From Cyanoderma ruficeps (taxonomy: Eukaryota; Chordata; Aves; Passeriformes; Timaliidae): 64,000 bases of DNA. Shown here one piece after another: positions 11,801 to 23,759 of this stretch; positions within the stretch are counted from its first letter, which is position 1, and each line of letters begins with the position of its first letter. The DNA lies in the NCBI GenBank assembly GCA_008694505.1, contig VZDJ01000034.1, positions 4,558,514 to 4,622,513 on the forward strand, in the 5' to 3' direction. Both the position numbers and the translations under genes were made by a program. A model generated the notes under the pieces. The model did no database searches. It saw only the letters and a program-made list of their open reading frames with translations, and was not told the DNA's origin.

Positions 11801-14800
11801 ATAAAATGAATTTGTTTTCCAGCAGGGAATGCTGAGCTCCTCTTGCAACACCACGTGGAAATTACCTTTTCGAGAGAGAAGCTGGACAGAGCTGATAACC
11901 CCCAGCTTGCTCCATTTTGAACATAAATAAGCAGATGCCATGGAGTCAGAGCTGCAGCAGGATCACAGTGGATCCTGAATCCCTGGAATTGGGCAGCTGG
12001 AGCACCCACGTGGTGACAGGACAGAGCCCAGGGAGCCTCATCATGTCCTGCAGCACCAGAGGGGAACAAGGGTGAATCTGCTGGCTGGGCCACTGGCACA
12101 AGGAATCTGTGCTTCACACTCAGAAATCCCAGGAAGAATTGACACCTGAGCTTGAGAAACGCCTCAGCACTGAACTTTTCTAAGGCCCAGGAAATTCAGG
12201 AACAGCCATGGAGGGGAGAGGGAAGGGATGGAGCAATGGGTCAGCAAAAGGGAGACTGAACCCACCAACAACCAGAACCCCTGACCTGCTCTGTGGCTCT
12301 GTGTGACCCTGGGTGTGTCACTCCACCTTCCAACATTCAGTTTTCCCATCTGTGGAGTAAGAACCTGTGGATTCTTATTCTCCCGTGGCTTTCCCCACCT
12401 GTGAATTCTTACTCTGCCATGGCTTTCCCCTGTGGGATCCCATCCCAACAGCAGAATTTGAGGGTTCATTCTTGGCAAATGCCTGATGCTTTCCAACCAC
12501 CAAATCCACAGGAAGTGTTAGTTGTGACATTAATATTTCCTTGAGCAGACAAAAGTAGTTTTTCTCTCTGCCTGGCTAAGGGCAAAGGACAGCCCAAACC
12601 TTATCCACGAGGCCCTGCCGAGTCCACACAGCACAGGAGCGCTCTCCTGCCTCCCCAGTCCTGGACTCCACACCAGAATTCCTGGAATTAACACACCCCC
12701 AGCTTCCTGCCCCAGTGCAGGATCCCACGGGGGGAACTCACCGATTTTGAGGTCACTGGGGAGGTGCCGTGGGACCTCCCTGAAGCTGAACGGGGACACC
12801 TCGCTCCACATGCGGAAAGCGGCCGCCAGCCCCCGGCGCGTGTCCCTGGTGCTCAGGAGGTTCCTCGGGAAGGACAGGATCCTGCAGGGACACCCAGGAC
12901 ACCCTCAGGGAAATGGCCCTCAGGGAAATGTCCCTCAGGGTAATGCCCCGCAGGGTAACAAGTTATTTCCTTGGAAAAAAATTTACAGGGAAAGTTCTTT
13001 CCTTTGAAAAAAAATCTATTGGGAAAGAAGTTATTTCCTTTGACAAAAATTAGCAGAAAGGGAAGGAGCAGAGCTTTCCCTCATGACAGGATTGTTATCA
13101 AGGGCTTTTTATTGTTTATTTGTCAGTAGCCTTTCCCCAAAGAGAAAGGGAGAGAGATTGCTAAAATCCCTCAGCGCTGAGAGGCCTGTGATCACCTTTC
13201 TGTAGTGATTGCCCTCAGTGCTGATTTAGGTTCACACAGAACTCTTAAAAATCCCTACCAGGATAAGAGAACTAATCCTCAATCACCACTTGTGAGGGAG
13301 ATCCCTGTTGTGGGGAGCCTGACTCAGCCCTGAACAGTTTCACTCCAGCCAGAGGTGCAGCACTGGTCAAAATATTCCAGCTTTGGAGTGGCTTCAGCAG
13401 CTCTCCCTGCCCCGGCTCAGCAAAAGCCACAGGGCCAAGATCCAAAGCCATTGGATCCAGCAGGAAAATTCGGGCCCCAGGATCACTTTTGGGGCTGGTT
13501 CCAGGCCTTACTTGTAGGTGAGGTTGAAGTGGTCCCACTTGAGGTGGCCCGGGGTGATGGTGTATCGCCTGCTCCGTGCCGGGGGCCGAGGAGGAGCTGG
13601 GATCAGCACAGCTGAGCCTGGCACATCTTCCTTAAAGACAAAACAGCAGCTTGGAGGAGAGGGGACACACTCCAGGACAGTTGATGCTTTAAGATTTTGT
13701 CCCTTCTAATTTTTCAAATCCTGTAGTGCATTAGTGCATAGCTCTAAACGCCACAATGAAGTGTTAGCTCCTGTCTTCACATTTTGTCAGACACAACAAT
13801 TCCTCTGGGCCTGAGATCCAAGGACACCCCACAGCCTCAGGCCCCCAAAAGTAAAAACAAAAGTGAACTGGGGGGAGCAAACTGCGGTAAATGACTTCAT
13901 TACCTGAAGCTGTAATTAGAGGATTAACTCCTGCTATGTAAATGGCCCAAATTTATAATTGTGAGCAAACTCATGACCATCTTGGGTGCAGCCCCTCGGA
14001 GGTTTTTCAGTGCCCAAGGTGCACCTATTGAAGGCCTTTAATAAATCCCCACTTTATTCTCTTAACTTTATCCAGCCTCTGTTCCAGGCAGCAGCCACTC
14101 CAAGACATCACAGTGTGGAATAAAAAAAACTGCCTGGAACAGGACACCTGGGGACAAATGGAGCAGGACACCTGGGGACAAATGGAACAGGACACCTGGG
14201 GACAAATGGAACAGGACACCTGGGGACAAATGGAGCAGGACACCTGGGGGCTGGAGAGCACCACAGCTCCTGCCTGAGGGGGATCCAGGAGATGAGATCA
14301 ATCCTGCATCACCTCAGGACAGCTCCTCTCCTCCTGGAGAGCACAAACGAGGCCTCAGGAGGCTCCTGGCCACTGCAAGTGCTGCAGCTCTGCCTGGAAA
14401 GTTTTCATTTCCTCCTCTCTCTGCCGTCACTCCCCAGCCTCGCCACAGAAGAAATGTAAATCTGCAGAAATGACTAAAACAGGCAACTCTTTGTGCAGGG
14501 AGCTCTTTCAGAGAGCTCTGAAATGCCTTCAAAGGAAACAGAAGCTTTGGAAAGCCTGGAGTGCCTTTAAAGCAACGAACAGTAAAAGACATGGAGTTTT
14601 GTGACACGTCTGACTCCAGCTAGAAAAGCCTTTTAGTACCTGGAGGGAAATGATTGGGAGCCAAGGTGGGTTTTTGGAAGTTTTCCCCTGTTTGGGGCTA
14701 AAACACTGAAAATCTCTGAGCTCCAGAGGCACCAAAGCCCTTCCCAAGAGCGAGGGACAGTGGCCACGGTACAGAAGCTGCTCCAGGAGGGTCTGTCCAG

Positions 14801-16932
14801 CCTCACAGCACATTCCACACGCAGCAGGAGCTGTCTGCACTTCCCTCATGGAAGAAATGAGGCCCTGAGAGCCAAAAAATCACATCCCTGGTGTCCCGAG
14901 AGCAGCCAAGAGGCCTGAGGTGACAGCTCCGGGTCCTGCCTGAAGAACAAACACCTTTCCACAGCTTGAACAGGCTGGAAACCTTCTCCTGTCCCTGTCT
15001 GCCAGCTGCATTTCCTCCCATCCTGACCCAGTCTCAGCACCTTGCTTTCCTCCAAGGCAGGTATGCAAATCTTTCAACAACATAGATATGTGTATATAAA
15101 AATAAATTTTATACATATATATATATATATAGTGTGTATATATATACACACTATATATATATATATACACACACTATATATATATACACCCTATATATAT
15201 ACACACTATATATTATATATAATCATAATTATATTTTATAAAAACTTATATTATATACAAAATCTATATCTATATCATATAAAAATATAAATATAATTTA
15301 TATTGTATATAGAATTAACATAAATTACAACTTATTATAAATAATGTTACCTTAATGTTATAATATTAATATAGACAACACCATATAATATAAATACCAT
15401 ATAAAACAACATAGATTATGTAAGATTCAATGTAAATTTTATATAAAATAAATTTATATAAAATATGAAGTATGTATATAACATAAATTATATACAAATA
15501 TAACATAATATAAAATAGATAATAAAAATATAAATTTTAAAATAAATAAGTAAATAAATATATATTTATATGAAGGGAGACACCAGCCAACAACTCTGCT
15601 CTGAATTATTCACCCTGTGCACTCAGACCTCCAGTAATTTACTTCATTGAGCTGTAATGACTGTAATTAATTCCCTTCTCCCTCCAGCCATGCAGTTCCC
15701 CTCCAGCCAAACAGCAACATCACTCTGAATTAGGAGCAATTAACAACAACCTGAGCGTGTGATGGAAATGAGGGGGGCAGCGCCGGGATGTTCATATACA
15801 CAAAAAACAGGACAGGATGGACCTAAAGATCCTTTTTTAATGTAAAATTAAAGGCTGAAATGAAACTAAAGGAGAAAGTGAAGATCAAATTTTGGGAGCC
15901 CCAGAGCTCCGCCGTGGGTTCAGAGTCCCACGGAGCCCAAAGAGAGGGAGCTGAGATCCCTGCGGGTCCCACTCTGCATCCCACCCCAGGAGCCCTGAGC
16001 TCAGCTCAGGATTCCCCAAGCCCGGCAATGCCACATCACCCTCGGCTGGGAAAGCAGAAAATCCCAAAGCCCCGAGGGAAAACTCCCCAAGCTCCGGAGA
16101 ACTCCGGGTTGGCTTCTCCCGGGCTGCACACACAGCTCCACACACCTGACCCCGCTGGGGTGCCGTTATCCCCGGCATCCTTTGCAAAAAGGGGCTCAAA
16201 CAGCCCCGAACACTCCTGGTTGGCCTTACAGATGTTTATCTATTTAGATATTTTTTATCTATAGGTCCACTGTTCTATTTAGATTTATGTACAGATTTAT
16301 TTATATCCATTTATCTATTTAGATCAGTGATTTAATCTATTTATATATTTATCTATTTAGATCTATTTTTATCCATAGATCTATTTAGATCTATTTGTCT
16401 ACAGATCTAATGAGATCTATTTAAATATTTAGACATTTATCTAGTTAGATCTTGATCTATTTATATCTATTTGTCTATAGATCTATTTAGATCTATTTAC
16501 CTATTGAGGTCTATTTATCTGTAGACCTATTAGATATATTTATCCATTTAGATTAGATACTTATCTATTTAGATTAGATACTTATCTATTTAGATTAGAT
16601 ACTTACCTATTTAGATTAGATATTTATCTATGTATTTGGATATCTAGGTATTTAAATATTTAGATATTTTGATTCCAGCCTCAGAGCAGAACACACCTGC
16701 ACCTCTCTTCGGCACCCCAGTCCCCTCCCAGGCATTTGAGGATCAGATCCCTTCTCCTCACCTGAATTTCCTGCACTGCAGCTCCAGCTGGATATTCCAC
16801 AACCGCCAGCAAAGCCAGCACAGGGAGCAGACACAAAAACCCCACCGTGGTCCTCCAGCCACTGCTCTTTTTCTTGTCCAGGGACAGGGAGCTTCTCCTT
16901 CTGCCTGCAGAAAGTGGTTCAGCCCGATCCAT
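8633..16932 (-). CDS. MMP23B: MMP23, type II membrane matrix metalloproteinase, complete, 8 exons, 385 residues
   Basis: Zinc endopeptidase that sits in the secretory membrane as a type II protein and is shed by a furin cut; known of the family. Exons in order on the minus strand are 16762-16932, 13512-13630, 12742-12881, 11442-11609, 10661-10825, 10348-10458, 9326-9434 and 8633-8807. All phases join, giving 385 residues against about 390 in human. Seen: cytosolic Arg/Lys-rich start, signal-anchor helix about 28-46, furin site RSRR 76-79 before YT, catalytic HEIGHALGLMH 212-222, met-turn ALMH, six-Cys ShK domain 256-290, and a C2-type Ig domain about 300-385 (Cys 316 and 365). There is no hemopexin domain and no canonical PRCGVPD cysteine switch, as expected for MMP23. 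The ATG at 16932 has a good context (GAC ATG G). Human has MMP23B plus a pseudogene; the symbol follows the orthologue. Confidence 0.96.
9326..9434 (-). CDS. MMP23B: MMP23 exon 7: proline linker and first half of Ig domain
   Basis: Reads PPTLPPPRTKTKTVSEGR then NVTFRCGQKIIHKKGKV and two bases of Tyr. It holds the first Ig cysteine. Acceptor CCAACAG, donor GTAAGT. Confidence 0.93.
10348..10458 (-). CDS. MMP23B: MMP23 exon 6: ShK (ShKT) domain
   Basis: The whole six-Cys module lies in one exon: CKDRLFMCPSWAKKGFCEK then RRKLMKKHCPSTCDFCY. In mammals this domain blocks potassium channels and holds the protease in the secretory pathway. Cys spacing is complete. Confidence 0.97.
10661..10825 (-). 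CDS. MMP23B: MMP23 exon 5: catalytic zinc site
   Basis: Reads VWLTDLVHVAAHEIGHALGL then MHSLNPNALMHINATLTGKK and SISQDEVWGIHRLY. It contains the HExxHxxGxxH zinc motif with all three His and the catalytic Glu, followed by the met-turn. Confidence 0.98.
11442..11609 (-). CDS. MMP23B: MMP23 exon 4: catalytic domain, metal-binding loops
   Basis: Reads FYSINHTDCLESLTHHCFDG then TTGELAHAFFPPHGEIHFDD and HEYWILGNTRFSWKK. HAFFPPHGEIHFD supplies structural zinc and calcium ligands. Donor GTAAAA. Confidence 0.97.
12742..12881 (-). CDS. MMP23B: MMP23 exon 3: catalytic domain, first part
   Basis: Reads ILSFPRNLLSTRDTRRGLAA then AFRMWSEVSPFSFREVPRHL and PSDLKI. The AFRMWSEVSPFSF block is typical of the matrixin catalytic fold. 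Good CCCTGCAG acceptor and GTGAGT donor. Confidence 0.96.
12880..12962 (+). repeat. Short 14-16 base tandem repeat beside MMP23 exon 3
   Basis: About four copies of CCCTCAGGGAAATG with small changes, within the intron directly upstream of exon 3 (minus strand). It starts at the splice acceptor. Confidence 0.75.
13512..13630 (-). CDS. MMP23B: MMP23 exon 2: propeptide and furin site
   Basis: Reads EDVPGSAVLIPAPPRPPA, RSRRYTITPGH, LKWDHFNLTY and two bases of Lys. RSRR is a furin-type R-X-R-R site directly before the mature YT start, as in the human RRRRY site. The acceptor is TTTAAG, chosen because it is the only nearby AG giving phase 0 with exon 1. Confidence 0.9.
14133..14250 (+). repeat. 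24-base minisatellite, five copies
   Basis: Unit CAGGACACCTGGGGACAAAT plus GGAA or GGAG. The four inner copies differ only at that last variable position. Confidence 0.95.
15105..15570. repeat. (TA)n microsatellite with palindromes and AT-rich flank
   Basis: Long TA runs interrupted by GTGTATATATATACAC-type palindromes at 15131-15200, followed by about 350 bases of almost pure A and T. Confidence 0.93.
16235..16672. repeat. ATCTATTTAGAT satellite
   Basis: Variants of a 10-12 base word (ATCTATTTAGAT, TTATCTATTTAG) fill the stretch. Near 16545-16620 a regular 21-base unit, CTATTTAGATTAGATACTTAT, appears four times. Confidence 0.92.
16762..16932 (-). CDS. MMP23B: MMP23 exon 1: cytosolic tail and signal anchor
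   Basis: Begins MDRAEPLSAGRRRSSLSL and DKKKSSGW, then the membrane helix TVGFLCLLPVLALLAVVEY, and ends AAVQEIQ before GTGAGG. Fifty-seven whole codons. Positive residues before the helix fit a type II anchor. Confidence 0.88.
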
Positions 16933-19900
16933 GTCGTTCTGGAGGAGTTTTTTGGGACAGGCACTCAAGACATTCCCCGCACAGAACGCATCTGTAATCC
17001 TTGAGCTCACATTTGGAGCGGTTGTGAGCAGCCCTGCAGCTACTGCCAGAGCTGTGCACAACCAGAGGAGTTTCAAAAAAAAAAAATTAAAAAGGAAGAA
17101 AAAAAAAAATGTAGACTTTACATTAAGCCTCTTTCCAATGTGCCAAAGATTCTCTCAGGCTCTGCCAAGTGGGATCGTGTTACTGCAGCTGAAATTTGGG
17201 CTGGCGGAGGAACAGCAGCAAAGTGAAACAAGCTGGGGTGGACATGAACTCTTCTCTTTAACTGTGCGAGCAACAGAGGGCAAATCTGCAGTTGTCAGCT
17301 TTATGTAATGAAAAAAAAAAAAACAACAAACCCCACAGGAAAAAAACGGGGGAGGGGGCAGCAAAAGGAATCCAGAAGGGCAACATCACCCCCTTGGAAT
17401 GTGTCACTGGGGATGCTCCACGTCATTTGTCACGGGCTGTCCTCAGGATGAAAAATGAGATGCTGGGAGAGCAGCCTGGGCTCTCTGCTTGGGAAACTGC
17501 TCGGGGAGTTGACAAACTCACACAAAAGTAAACACCAGCCCCTCTTCCATCAAACTTGGCTGGGGATCTGTAAGTTTCTGGTGCACTTGGGTTATCGAGT
17601 ATTTTCAGAATCACGCTGGTTTGGGGTCCCAAAGGCTGCCTTGGAGAGGTTTGTCAGCTTGTCTCCAGCTGGGAGGTTCTTTGAGGCATCTCCAGGCTCC
17701 AGGCACGAATTGATTCAGGACCTTTGGAAAAAGCTCCCTCAGAAATTCTCAGGTTTTCAGAGACAGCTGCACTTTTCTGTCCGGTGCTGAGGTGGGGTGA
17801 ACTGAACCCCAGTTCTGCCCAGCCACAGGAAAAGGAACTCGGCAGGCTCCCAGTTCCACCAGCAAATGCCAGGGAAGGGGAAGGTCATGTAAAAATTCCT
17901 TGGGGGCATCCGAGGCATTCGAAAGGTTTCAGAAAAGCCTCGTAATTTTAACAATGAAAAATGCTTTAGTTGGAATTTTTCCCACCCTCGTTCATAATCA
18001 AGCCTGCGACATTTTATTAGTTTCATGTATTTGCAGCCTAAAGCTGGCCTGGAGCTTTTAAACAACTCAGGACAAATAAGGCCAGTGAGTCTGGGTGTAG
18101 AATTTCATGAACATTTTCCTTTTCAATTCTCACCAAGAAAAACCACCACGAAGCGCAGCAGCGGCTCAGAACCCAGGAGAAGGTCAGGATAAGGAGTTGA
18201 AGACAAGGAAACAATGGATAGAATTACAAAAGGGAAGCCGGGAGCAGCAGGAAGAGCAGAAATTCAGGGTCCAAAGCTCTCCCTCCTGTGAAATTGGCTG
18301 CCCTGAGCTGCTCGCTGCAGCTTTCTAGGGATGGTTCCTCCTTCCCCAGCAGCACCGCCGGCAGGAGGAACGTGCCTGTGCATGACTGAAAAAAAATCCT
18401 GCATTTGGAGCTCCAAAGAGATGCAAATGCAGCCCTGTTTGTGGTCTGAGCTGCAATCGAAGCACCAAGGCAGAAACTCAACTGATCTATGCTTCGAGTG
18501 CCCGAATTCTCAGAGTTTTAGAGCCTGCAGATGAGAACAGAAAGGCTGATTGAGAGGGGAGTCTTGAAGGAAAATCCTGCCTCAGATGGGGCTCCAGACC
18601 TCCAGCCAAGAGCTCTTCTCCAGTAAGGCAGCACTGGCTCGAAAGAAAAATATTGTTATCAAACACAGAGCTGGAAGAACATTGAGTTTCAGTCACGGAA
18701 CAGCTTTAAGTGCCTCTCCCAGAGCCAGGAGGACTCAGCAGGGCTGGAGGGGGATGTTAATTTATGCACTGAGCACCCAGCTCTCCTCCACCGAGCAGCT
18801 CCGTCCCTCGGGGCAGTTTAATGTTCCCCAGGCCCGGCCCAGCACCTTGGACAGACAAAGAGAGTTGCCCGAGGTCCCTGTGGAATGTGGCAGAACCCAA
18901 AACCCTCCAAGCACCCACTCGGTGCCTTATTTTTGTGGCACTCACTTGTTTTTGTGAACAGGAGTGCAGGAACCCGAGCTTTAAAGCAGAGATTGGAGAC
19001 TCACACAAGCACAGCCTGAGGGGACCAAGGATTTCCTTCATCATGTGAAGAAGGTAAAAGTTTTTGTAAAATACATCTCAGCACAGCTAAGTGAGTGCAC
19101 AGAGCTTTAGTAAAGTGCATTTTTAGGACCTCACTGCTCCTGAATACTTCTCCACGCAGCTACTAAGGGTTAGCACGGCCAAGAAAACCCTTTTCCATGA
19201 GTCACGGAATGATTCTGAATGGGAAGAGACCCTGCTGCACATGATCTATTTGATCTTGTGCTGGCTGAATGGGAATCTTGGGCTGCAGAGATGATTCACG
19301 GCCTCTGTGACATTTTAGGATCCCGCTCCCCTGTCAGGTTATCCCTGGGTGGATCAGAAAGGAGAGCAGGGTTTCTTGGAAAGCACTTTGCTTTCCCTCC
19401 CCACACGCACCGTGCCCATCTACACCGAAATCCAGCACATCCAACCCCACCAAACCCAGGGCTGCAGAGAGCTTTTATTAAAGTTTAAGCCAAATATTTG
19501 CTGAGAAACCAGCTCAGCACTGAGGCCAAGACAAACCTCGGTTTTTAGGGCAGTGAGAGGCAGATGAGGAGAGGACTCAGGACTCCCAAATGCAGCTCGT
19601 GGAGCTGAGAGAGCCTCAGGGACTCCTTGCTGTGGACACCAGCAACGCTCCTGATGAAATCCCTGCTCCTGTGGAGCCACCACGGCACAGAACCCTCGGT
19701 GACACTGCTGGAAATATTCCCCAGGCTTCACCAAGCAGCTGCTGCCACAGCTCCAGAGTTCTGCTGAATCTGAGAGGTTCTGGAGCACGGATATTTGGTT
19801 TGGACTCCAGGCAGGATCCGTCATCCCAGCTCTATTTGGCAGCAGAAACATTCCTGGCAGGGGTTTCTGTCTCTGAGCAGTGGAACTCATGACACTGAGG

Positions 19901-22900
19901 GAATCCATGCGGTGTCACGGGGGAAAGGGGAGCAGGGCAGGGCACTGAACTGACTGCTTTGTCTTCCCTGGATTCTCCTTTGTAGGGAGCTGGGGTTTTT
20001 CCAAGCCAACAGCCAGGGATGCACATCCCGAGCTCTGGGAGGCAGCAGGAGGGAAGGAATGGTGCAAAAAGCTGCATAAAAGCCACAGTGGGCGAGGAGA
20101 GGCCACGGAGAACATAAAGCACGGGATCATTTGCACAACACGATGCACTTCCCCTCGTTCCATCACCTCAGCTTTGCTCTTTTCACTCAGCTGCTGAAAT
20201 GTTTGGTTTAAAGCAGGGCTGTGCATAACACACAACACATGGCTCCCTTCCCCAGGGCAGCCTTTAGCTCAAAAATAAGTGGGTTTTTCACCTCTGTGGA
20301 TCATTCGTAGCATTTCTCTCCTTTCCTTTGTTCAGCCTCCACTAAACGTTATTTTCCGCACAATTTCCAGTATCTCTGCTCCATTTCTCAAGACACTGGC
20401 ACTGCTTCATGCCTGCCCCCAAATTAACACAAAAACAATATTTGTGACAACAAATATTTCAGGAAACTCTGTGCTAAGAGATGCTACACGGAGAACAACC
20501 ACCAGTGCTGGGAGTGGAGCTGTCAGACTGTCCCAAAGGAACCTCACCTCTCATAAAATCTCCATTTATTCAGGGATAAGAGCCTATTATTCATCACTGG
20601 AACAAGACACCCCCATCAGCTTCCCCTGTTGTGATTTGGGAATTCTGCAAGGAGGTGGGGAAAGGAGAAGGACCCAAAATCGTTCAAGGCACCAGGATCA
20701 GGATTTCATCTGCAGGGAATGTGATTTACCACAGATCAGCTCCTCCTTGGCCCACGTGAAAGGCATCAGGAAACCCTCACACAGCCCTTCCTTTAAAAAG
20801 CACTTGGAGATTTTGCTTTTCCTTTAAAAAGCACTTAAGAGATTTTGCCCTTCAGCTCCCAACTTGGGGAGAAAAGCGAATAAAACCAACAACCCAACAT
20901 TCCTGCATGGTCCCTGTGGGAATGGCACTGAAAATTTGTGGGTTTTTCTGTGGGTCATGGGCTAAAAAAAGGGGTTTGTGTGCTGTAAGAGGGAGGGAGA
21001 AATGTTCCCTGGGGAGGGGGAGAACAGGAATGTTTGGGGCCTGAAGGGAATTCTCCCACTCCCTACCCTGCAGCCCCTCGTGATCAGCATCTGCTGATGT
21101 TCCTAGAAAAATCCATGGTCTGATGAATAACAAATGAGGTGAAAACAAGCTCCAGCTGGCAGAGGAAAAGGAATATTTTGTTTAACTGTCAGTTTGAGCT
21201 GCTGCTCACAGAAAGGCTGCACCGACCTGAACCAGGCAGGAGCTCAGCACTGCAGTCCTGAGCATGGAGAGCAGAAATTTGGGGATGAAATGAGGGAGAA
21301 AGGCTTCCCAAAAACACAGATAACGAAGTGAATCCGCAGTGAACCAAGAATTGCTTCCCTGGGTGGGGATATTTTTGTCGCTGCTCTTTGGTGGGATGTA
21401 TTAATAACCTATTTTTAATATTATTAATCCATTTGTGGGTGGACCAATCCTCTTGAAATCTCTGGAGCAGCAGAGATTAGTGGGAATGTAAAGGAGAGGT
21501 GGGTTCTTTACCTGACTCTGCTTTGCAAGAAAAATCTCCCTCTCTTTTCCACCTCAGTCCCACATTGCCTGTAAAATACAGAGTATTGGCCAAAGCAGAA
21601 GGTTTAGAAACCTTTTGTACCAAATCTGAGATGAGCTGATGTGTTAAAATTGAAATTGGACACCAGAAAAACCTGGGAATATCCAAGGCCCAGAGCTGCC
21701 GCCAGGAGATGGGAGAAGCCCCAGGAGTTCCTTTGCAGAGGATCCATCCAAGCTTTGTGGTCACGAACGTCGAGCAGAAAGCTGCTCATTACCCACTCCA
21801 ATTAATAAATGATATTTGCCTTTAAAGGAGCATTTCCCACTGCTCTGGCATCTCCTTCCCCCCTGCTGCAGCAGGAACAGCTTCCCTGCTCTATAACCAG
21901 TAAGAAATCCAAAATCCAGCGAGAAATGCAACAGCAAAGGGGTAGAAAAGGACAAAAAGGAGAGGAAAATCTTCCCCCGGCTCTTCTGCCTCAGCATCTC
22001 TCAGCAGATTTGATGCAGGTTTATCAAGGAAGATAAACCAGAACTTTCTTCCAAAGCCTGAGCTGAGCCTGGCACAGGGGCAAAGTTTGCCAAAAAGATT
22101 CTTGGCACAAAGGGGCACCTGCTGCCTTCTGCCACCTCTTGGATTTAGAAAAGATAAAACACCAAACTGAGGCAGCTCTTCCTTCCCTTCAAAATCTCTT
22201 GTCGTCAGTCAGGAAAGAGAATAAAAAATCATTTTTAAACAACTTCAGTTTTCTGCAACAGCTGCACAGCTTGGCAGTCAAAGGCTGCACTCTTCCTGCA
22301 ATTTTTTTTTCCCCTTTAGGGAAAATAATCACTTGGAAACCTCTCTTCATTCAGCACCCAAAGAAACTATTTAAAAAAAAATTAAGCAGGTGCTCCATGT
22401 TGTTTCTCCTGAATAAAAGGACACCTTTGGAATAAGAGGTGAGAATTAGACGACAGATATTGAATATTTTGCCACCTCTGTGCCTTCTCCCCTGGTGCCA
22501 GCACAAATACAACACGTGGTGAAATTATCCTTCAGCGTTCTGGATTTATGGAGAGGCTCAGGAATAAATTATTTTGAAAAAAATCTTAGCATGCAGCTGA
22601 GGTAATAAATAGTCTGCAAAATTATTCCCTTGCACCAAAAAGTGTTTAAGAAAAGCAGCTCTTCCAGGATAAAGCTGGCTCGGATTTGTACTTTTGAACG
22701 TTTTTGTTTTGCTGCCCCAGCGAAGATTCTGGGGAAATTTCTGGATTATTCCAAAGGGATTCCCATCAGCACGGACTTCTTGGAAATAATGACAATCTGC
22801 ACCTCTGATTTTTACACCAGAGCTGATTCTGAAATTCAGCTTTAGGTTATTTGGGTGTTAAGTATGAAGCAAACAAATAATTTAGGGGTTAAACCTGATC

Positions 22901-23460
22901 CATTTTCACAGATTAAAAAAAATAAATCTATTGAAACTGTAACAAGCTCCAGTGAATATTTTGATAAATATCATCTCTAAAAGCCAAGAATTTGTGAAAT
23001 AACTTTCTCAACACACCACAGGGTTATAAATAATAAATAATCCCATAACCACCACACATTGCACACAGTTCAACGTTTCTTTAAAAGATTTGCCACCTCT
23101 TTGCTAACAAACACAGGGAGGAGAAGAACACGGGAATTTTGTTTTGTTTTGTTTAAATATTGCTTCCAATACGTAACAAACAGGAGGTTTGGGCATCACT
23201 GTGTCACCAGACCCCACACAAACAGCCACACTTCCACCAAAATTTACTTTACAGGATGATTCAGTGGATAATAATTCTTCACTCAGCTGGAAAACAATAC
23301 AGCTGGATCCATAGTGCAGCTACTGTTTGTACATTCATTTTTTTAATGCTCAGGAAAATATATATTTTTATTTTATTAAGTTTTGCTGCAAAACAAAGGA
23401 ACAAAAATGAAATCCCTTTTTTTTTTTAATTTCCTCCCCCTCGTATCTTGATTATTACTA
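16933..23460. other. Spacer between the MMP23 start and the MIB2 3' end
   Basis: About 6.5 kb without a recognised exon. Open frames up to 182 codons occur but show no domain, codon bias or usable splice pair. The part next to 16932 should hold the MMP23 promoter and 5' UTR; I see no clear TATA box or CpG island. Confidence 0.65.
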
Positions 23461-23466
23461 TTTATT
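23461..23466 (-). terminator. Possible polyadenylation signal of MIB2
   Basis: AATAAA on the minus strand, 880 bases after the MIB2 stop. Other AT-rich candidates lie further on near 23370, so this is only one option. Confidence 0.3.
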
Positions 23467-23550
23467 TTCTTTACACTTTGATTGGAGTATTTAACACCTG
23501 CCTTTGGCATTATGGATAGAAAGCTCAGGAGTCTCTGAACACACGGCTCN

Positions 23551-23574
23551 GAAGAAGAAGAAGAAGAAGAAGAG
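23551..23574 (+). repeat. (GAA)n microsatellite, eight copies
   Basis: GAAGAAGAA repeated, beginning right after a single unresolved base N at 23550. Confidence 0.97.
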
Positions 23575-23759
23575 TGTCACTTAGAGGTCAGAAATATTTG
23601 TTGTAACAGATTTTCTCCAATCAGTGTTCACTACTTTTTCTCTAAGGCACACGCTCTGTCTTAGGACCTCCTGACCTCCAGGTTTGCTGTTGCTGAGCCC
23701 CAAGGGTTCCGAGGGGGCTGCGTGGGGACATCACCCCCTGTCCCTGCCCTCGGCGAGAG

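Larger units (their letters stand above)
13631..16761 (-). other. MMP23 intron 1, repeat-rich
   Basis: The largest MMP23 intron, 3.1 kb. It holds a 24-base minisatellite, an AT-rich (TA)n block and an ATCTATTTAGAT satellite, each listed separately. I see no further exon in it. Confidence 0.8.

Noticed and set aside
15042..15290. Tyr/Ile-rich open frame
   Set aside because: Translation of the TA microsatellite.
16933..17076. In-frame N-terminal extension of MMP23 with a hydrophobic start (KLLWLCTALAVAAGLL)
   Set aside because: The apparent start at 17076 is TTG, not ATG. The ATG at 16932 has a good context and gives the expected cytosolic tail plus anchor.
19195..19330. Possible CR1 tail (CACGGAATGATTCTGAATGG)
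   Set aside because: Only a short resemblance without the diagnostic CCCTTCCAACCC block.
20279..20827. 182-codon open frame on the plus strand in the spacer
   Set aside because: No domain, no codon bias, low-complexity Ser/Thr-rich reading, and no splice sites or neighbours to support it.
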